DNA from: Cryptomeria japonica
Taxonomy: Eukaryota; Streptophyta; Pinopsida; Cupressales; Cupressaceae
Length of the DNA: 64,000 nucleotides
Assembly (NCBI RefSeq): GCF_030272615.1
Contig: NC_081406.1
Location: forward strand, 218,930,997-218,994,996
Direction: 5' to 3'
Of the stretch, positions 60,416 to 64,000 are shown piece by piece (within the stretch, counting starts at the first letter, position 1; each line of letters begins with the position of its first letter). The notes below the pieces were generated by a model. That model saw only the letters and a list, made by a program, of their open reading frames with translations. It made no database searches and had not been told where the DNA came from. Both the position numbers and the translations under genes were made by a program.

Positions 60416-61330
60416 ATGTACAAGAGGGATGCACCAAAGTTGAACAAGTCAAGTTTCTCTACATGGCAGAAAAGGATGAAGTTGCATCTATCAAGAGTTG
60501 GAGAATATGCTATATACTATCTGGAGAATGATTTTGTTACACTGAGCACCTATCCATTGACTATGGAAGAGATAAAGGAAAAGCAAGAACATATTCAAGC
60601 AATGATTGAAATAACATCTGCATTGACCGATTCAGAGTTTAATGATCTAGAAGGCTGCAATGATGCAAAGGCAATGTGGGATAAGCTCATATCAATATAT
60701 GGAGGAGATGAACATGTTCAAAGAGCAATAGTAAATAGTCTAAGAGGACAACTTGAATCTATGAGGATGAATGAAGGTGAGAACATAACTCAGTACAATA
60801 CAAGACTAAAGGAGATTGTCAATCAAATCAAAGGAGCAGGTGGAACTATTGAAGAAAAGGATACAACAAGTAAGTTGTTGAGAACCCTTCTACTGGCTTA
60901 TGCAATCCGAGTCTCTACAATCAATGAATTGAGGTCTGTACCTAATATGCCAGTTTCTTTAGATGCTACTATTGGTAAGCTACATGCATTTGAGTTAAGT
61001 TACTTTGATAATAGTGGATCTTCAGTAAATAAAGTTGAATCTGCATTTAGTTCTTTTCATCTTGATGAATCTAATGATTACAATGAAAGAAAGTATAAGT
61101 ATTCTGAAGGAGATCATAGTGGAGCAAGTGAAAGATTTTGTAAGAACATGGAAGAAGTACACAAACTGTATGAGGAAATCAGAAAGTAGGAAGAGTTTGA
61201 AGCACTATTAGCTAGAAGGTTACCGAGAGGAAAAGGTAAGCATAAAGGAAAACTGCCTTTGAAATGTTTCAATTGTGATAAAATAGGACATATGGTTTGT
61301 AACTATCTTGACAAAGACTTTACTGAAAAG
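60416..61330 (+). pseudogene. copia C gag
   Basis: Starts MYKRDAPKLNKSSFSTWQKR, 50 bp after the primer-binding site. An open frame of 257 residues holds the UBN2-type gag domain (AMWDKLISIYGGDEHVQRA, LRGQLESMRMNEGENITQYN). A TAG at 61187 follows. Then comes KGKLPLKCFNCDKIGHMVCN, a zinc knuckle in which the fourth ligand position is Tyr instead of Cys, so metal binding is probably lost. A frameshift near 61330 moves the reading to the pol frame. The element is less decayed than copia A and B. Confidence 0.88.
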
Positions 61331-64000
61331 AGATTACCGAGATGACAGACAGAAAGACAATCATTACAGAGGACACCGAGACTTCAAAAGAAGAGATAGA
61401 AAGACATGCTTAATAGCTGATGAGGAATCTAATGATGAATCAGATGAAACTGATATAGAGGAAGTAGTTTATGTGGCTATCAAAGATGGATCAGATGAAG
61501 AAAGGTATGAAGAAAAATCCCTACTATCTCATATAAGTAAAAATGATTCTTGGATCATAGATAGTGGATGCTCACATCATATGAAAGGTGATAAACACAA
61601 GTTTGTTATATTAGAAGATTATGATGGAGGCTATGTAAGATTTGGTAATGATGCACCATGTCCGGTGAAAGGTAAAGGATCTATAACACTTCTTGACAAT
61701 GCAAGATGTAATGATGTTTATTGGGTTGAAGGTTTGAAATACAATTTGTTGAGTGTAGCACAGCTAAACAACACAAGTTACCAAATAGAATTTCAGAAAG
61801 GAATTGTCCAAGTTCATGACAAGCATGGGAAGTTAGCTACTACTGGGACGCAAACAAAAGGTAACACATTTCACCTTGACTCAACTCAGAACAAGTGTTT
61901 GTATGCAAAGATAGATGATACTTGGTTATGGCATAAAAGGTTTTGTCATGTAAATTTTGATAATCTGATCAAAATAAGTAAGAAGCACCAAGTAAGAGGT
62001 CTACCAAGTCTTGAAAAACCTGAGAATGCTATGTGCCGAGGATGCCAGATGGGTAAGATGACAAGATCAAGCTTTACAAGTAAGTCTTACACTTCTAAGG
62101 GAATTTTAGATCTAGTGCACACTGACCTTTGTGGTCCTATGAAAGTTCAAAGTTATTATGGTGATAAATATTTCATATTTTTTATGGATGACTATTCAAG
62201 GATGATGTCAGTAATGTTTTTAAAAGAAAAATCAAAATCTTTTCAAATGTTTAAATGGTACAAGGCAAGAGTTGAAAATGAAATAGGAAGATGACTGAAA
62301 TGTCTTAGATTAGATAGAGGAGGAGAGTTCACATCTAATGAGTTCAACTTATTTTGCAATGATCATGGTATTAAAAGACAAGTCTCTGCACCGAGAAATC
62401 CATAGCAGAATGGAATAGCTGAGAGAAGAAACAGATCTATTGTGGATTGTGCTAGACCACTGATGATTGAAAAGAAGGTGCCACAAACATTTTGGAGAGA
62501 AGCAATAAGCACAATAGTTTACACCCTGAACTGAGTACAATTGAAGAAAGGTACTTTGAAGACACCATATGAAATTTGGTATGATAAGAAACCTAATGTA
62601 AGTTATTTTAAAATCTTTGGAAGTAGAAGCTATGTTCACAAAGATGATAGACATGACAAGTTTGATCAGAAAAGTGAAGAAGGAACATTTCTAGGTTATT
62701 CTTCTAGAAGCAAAGCATTTAAATGTCTGATCAAATCATCTAACAAAATAGTAGAAAGTGAAAATGTGAAAATTGATGAATTTGTAGAAAGAAATGATGA
62801 AGGAAATTCCAAGGAACCAGAAGACTATGATGAATTTGTCTATGTTCAACCGACAAGTCTTACCGAGAAGACTGTTGAAGAAAATGAAGAGAATATCCAG
62901 TTACCAAGTGATGAAGAAGATCATACAGAGCCTACTGAACCTGTATTAGCCAAGTATGTCAAAAGAAATCATGCACCAAGTCAAATTATAGGAGATAAGG
63001 ATGATCCAGTGATGACAAGGAACAAACTGCGATGGAACACATGTCTAATATCTGAATTTGACCTGAGAATAGTAAAAGAGGCATTTAACAGTGAAGATTG
63101 GATAAATGCTATGTCAGAAGAGATTGATCAAGTCAAGAAGAATGACACATGGACACTAATCCCAAGACCAAAGGACAAAAATGTAATCAGTACAAAGTGC
63201 ATTTTCAGAAACAAGCTGAATGAAAAAGGAGAGGTCATTCGAAACAAAGCAAGACTAGATTGTGAAGGTTATGCTCAAGAAGAAGGAATTGATTATGATG
63301 AAACTTTTGCACCTGTTGCTAGACTTGAAGGAGTAAGAACATTATTGGCCTATGCTGCTTTCAAAAACTTCAAGGTATATCAAATGGATGTCAAATCTGC
63401 ATTTCTGAATGGAATATTAGAAGAAGAAGTTTTTATTGAACAACCTGAAGGATTTGTTGAAGACAATAATAAAGATTAGGTATGTAAATTGAACAAAGCT
63501 TTATATGGTTTGAAACAAGCACCTAGAGCATGGTATGAAAGATTGCACTCTTATTTGATTAAGATTGGTTTTATAAGGACAAGTGAGAACAACAATATGT
63601 ACATGAAGAATGATGGAAATGGAATACTGATCTCAGCCATATTTGTTGATGATATTATATTTTGTGGAAATGACTCTTTATGCAAGAACTTTGGAAATGA
63701 AATGAGCAAAGAATTTGAGATGTCATTAATCAGTGAGATAAAGTATTTTATAGGTTTACAGATACTGCAAATGAAAAATGAGATTTTCATTACTCAATCC
63801 AAGTACATAAAGGAAATCTTGAAGAAATTTGGAATGGAGGATTCAAAACCAGTAAGTACTCCTATGACTACCAACTGTAAATTATCAAAGAATGACGAAT
63901 CTACATCTATTGATGAGACACTTTACTGATCCATGATTGGAAAGCTACAATATTTTGTTCACAACAAACTAGACATAGCACATGTAGTAGGTATAGTTGC
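61331..64000 (+). pseudogene. copia C pol: protease, integrase, RT, start of RNase H (runs off window)
   Basis: One frame from 61308 to the end, interrupted only by stops at 62292, 62403, 62532, 63477 and 63927. Protease: SWIIDSGCSHHMKGD (active D-S-G). GAG-pre-integrase: WLWHKRFCHVNFDNL and CRGCQMGKM. Integrase: DLVHTDLCGPM, RLDRGGEFTSNEF and NGIAERRNRSI, triad intact. [55 protein letters not shown] and IFVDDIIF. RNase H entry: SMIGKLQYFVHNKLDIAHVV. All domains are in the copia order. The stops at 62403, 62532 and 63927 replace residues usually Gln or Arg. RNase H and the 3-prime LTR lie beyond the window. Confidence 0.9.

Noticed and set aside
1-64000. tRNA genes, organelle DNA inserts or integrated plant pararetrovirus
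   Set aside because: None was recognised on reading both strands; all RT-type sequence is explained by LINE, copia or gypsy elements. A profile search could still find small tRNA remnants.

Overview
The window looks like repeat-filled DNA of a seed plant with a large genome, most likely a gymnosperm, although the species cannot be read from it. The grounds are AT-rich sequence, no intact host gene, and near-complete occupation by decayed plant elements: copia elements primed by initiator tRNA-Met, Tat-lineage gypsy elements with a second RNase H domain, an L1-type LINE, a hAT and a CACTA. Almost every coding feature is a pseudogene.

The layout is a nest of elements that can be unpacked from target-site duplications (TSDs). 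From 1 to 1517 is a hAT-type transposase pseudogene on the minus strand. From about 2528 to 57225 is an L1-type LINE on the plus strand. It is cut in its reverse transcriptase at 4146/55046 by a Tat-type gypsy element (called Y, minus strand, 4147-55045, TSD CAATT). Y is cut between gag and pol by a composite block (about 14092-48064). That block holds a fragment of a second Tat family (X-prime, 14092-17094) and a tandem copia array in which two internal regions (A and B) share one LTR (17095-48064). Copia A is cut 8 nt after its gag start codon by a Tat element (X, 19057-41508, TSD CTTGC). X is cut by a 13.2-kb CACTA transposon (24643-37852, TSD TCA). The depth is therefore LINE < Y < copia < X < CACTA. 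Two solo LTRs sit in copia B (45454-46230) and in Y (48079-49405). At the right edge (58846-64000) is the 5-prime part of another copia element (C).

The most interesting object is inside the CACTA. It has no recognisable transposase but carries pieces of host genes: a PPR-gene fragment and, above all, three fragments of a DRM-type de novo DNA methyltransferase gene. Two of the DRM copies face each other in an inverted repeat with arms of about 1.09 kb and a short loop (24966-27220). If transcribed, it would fold into a long hairpin matching a gene of the RNA-directed DNA methylation pathway that silences transposons. In rice, miR820 is encoded inside CACTA elements and targets OsDRM2, so this may be a parallel anti-silencing device. 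That function is inference; the hairpin and its DRM content are visible in the sequence.

Other notable points are a plant-mobile-domain ORF lying antisense in Y, a 17-bp minisatellite in the X leader, an LTR fragment replacing gag to RT in X, a 5S rRNA-like segment and a young 2.3-kb tandem duplication in the CACTA, and stop codons that mostly look like C-to-T decay.
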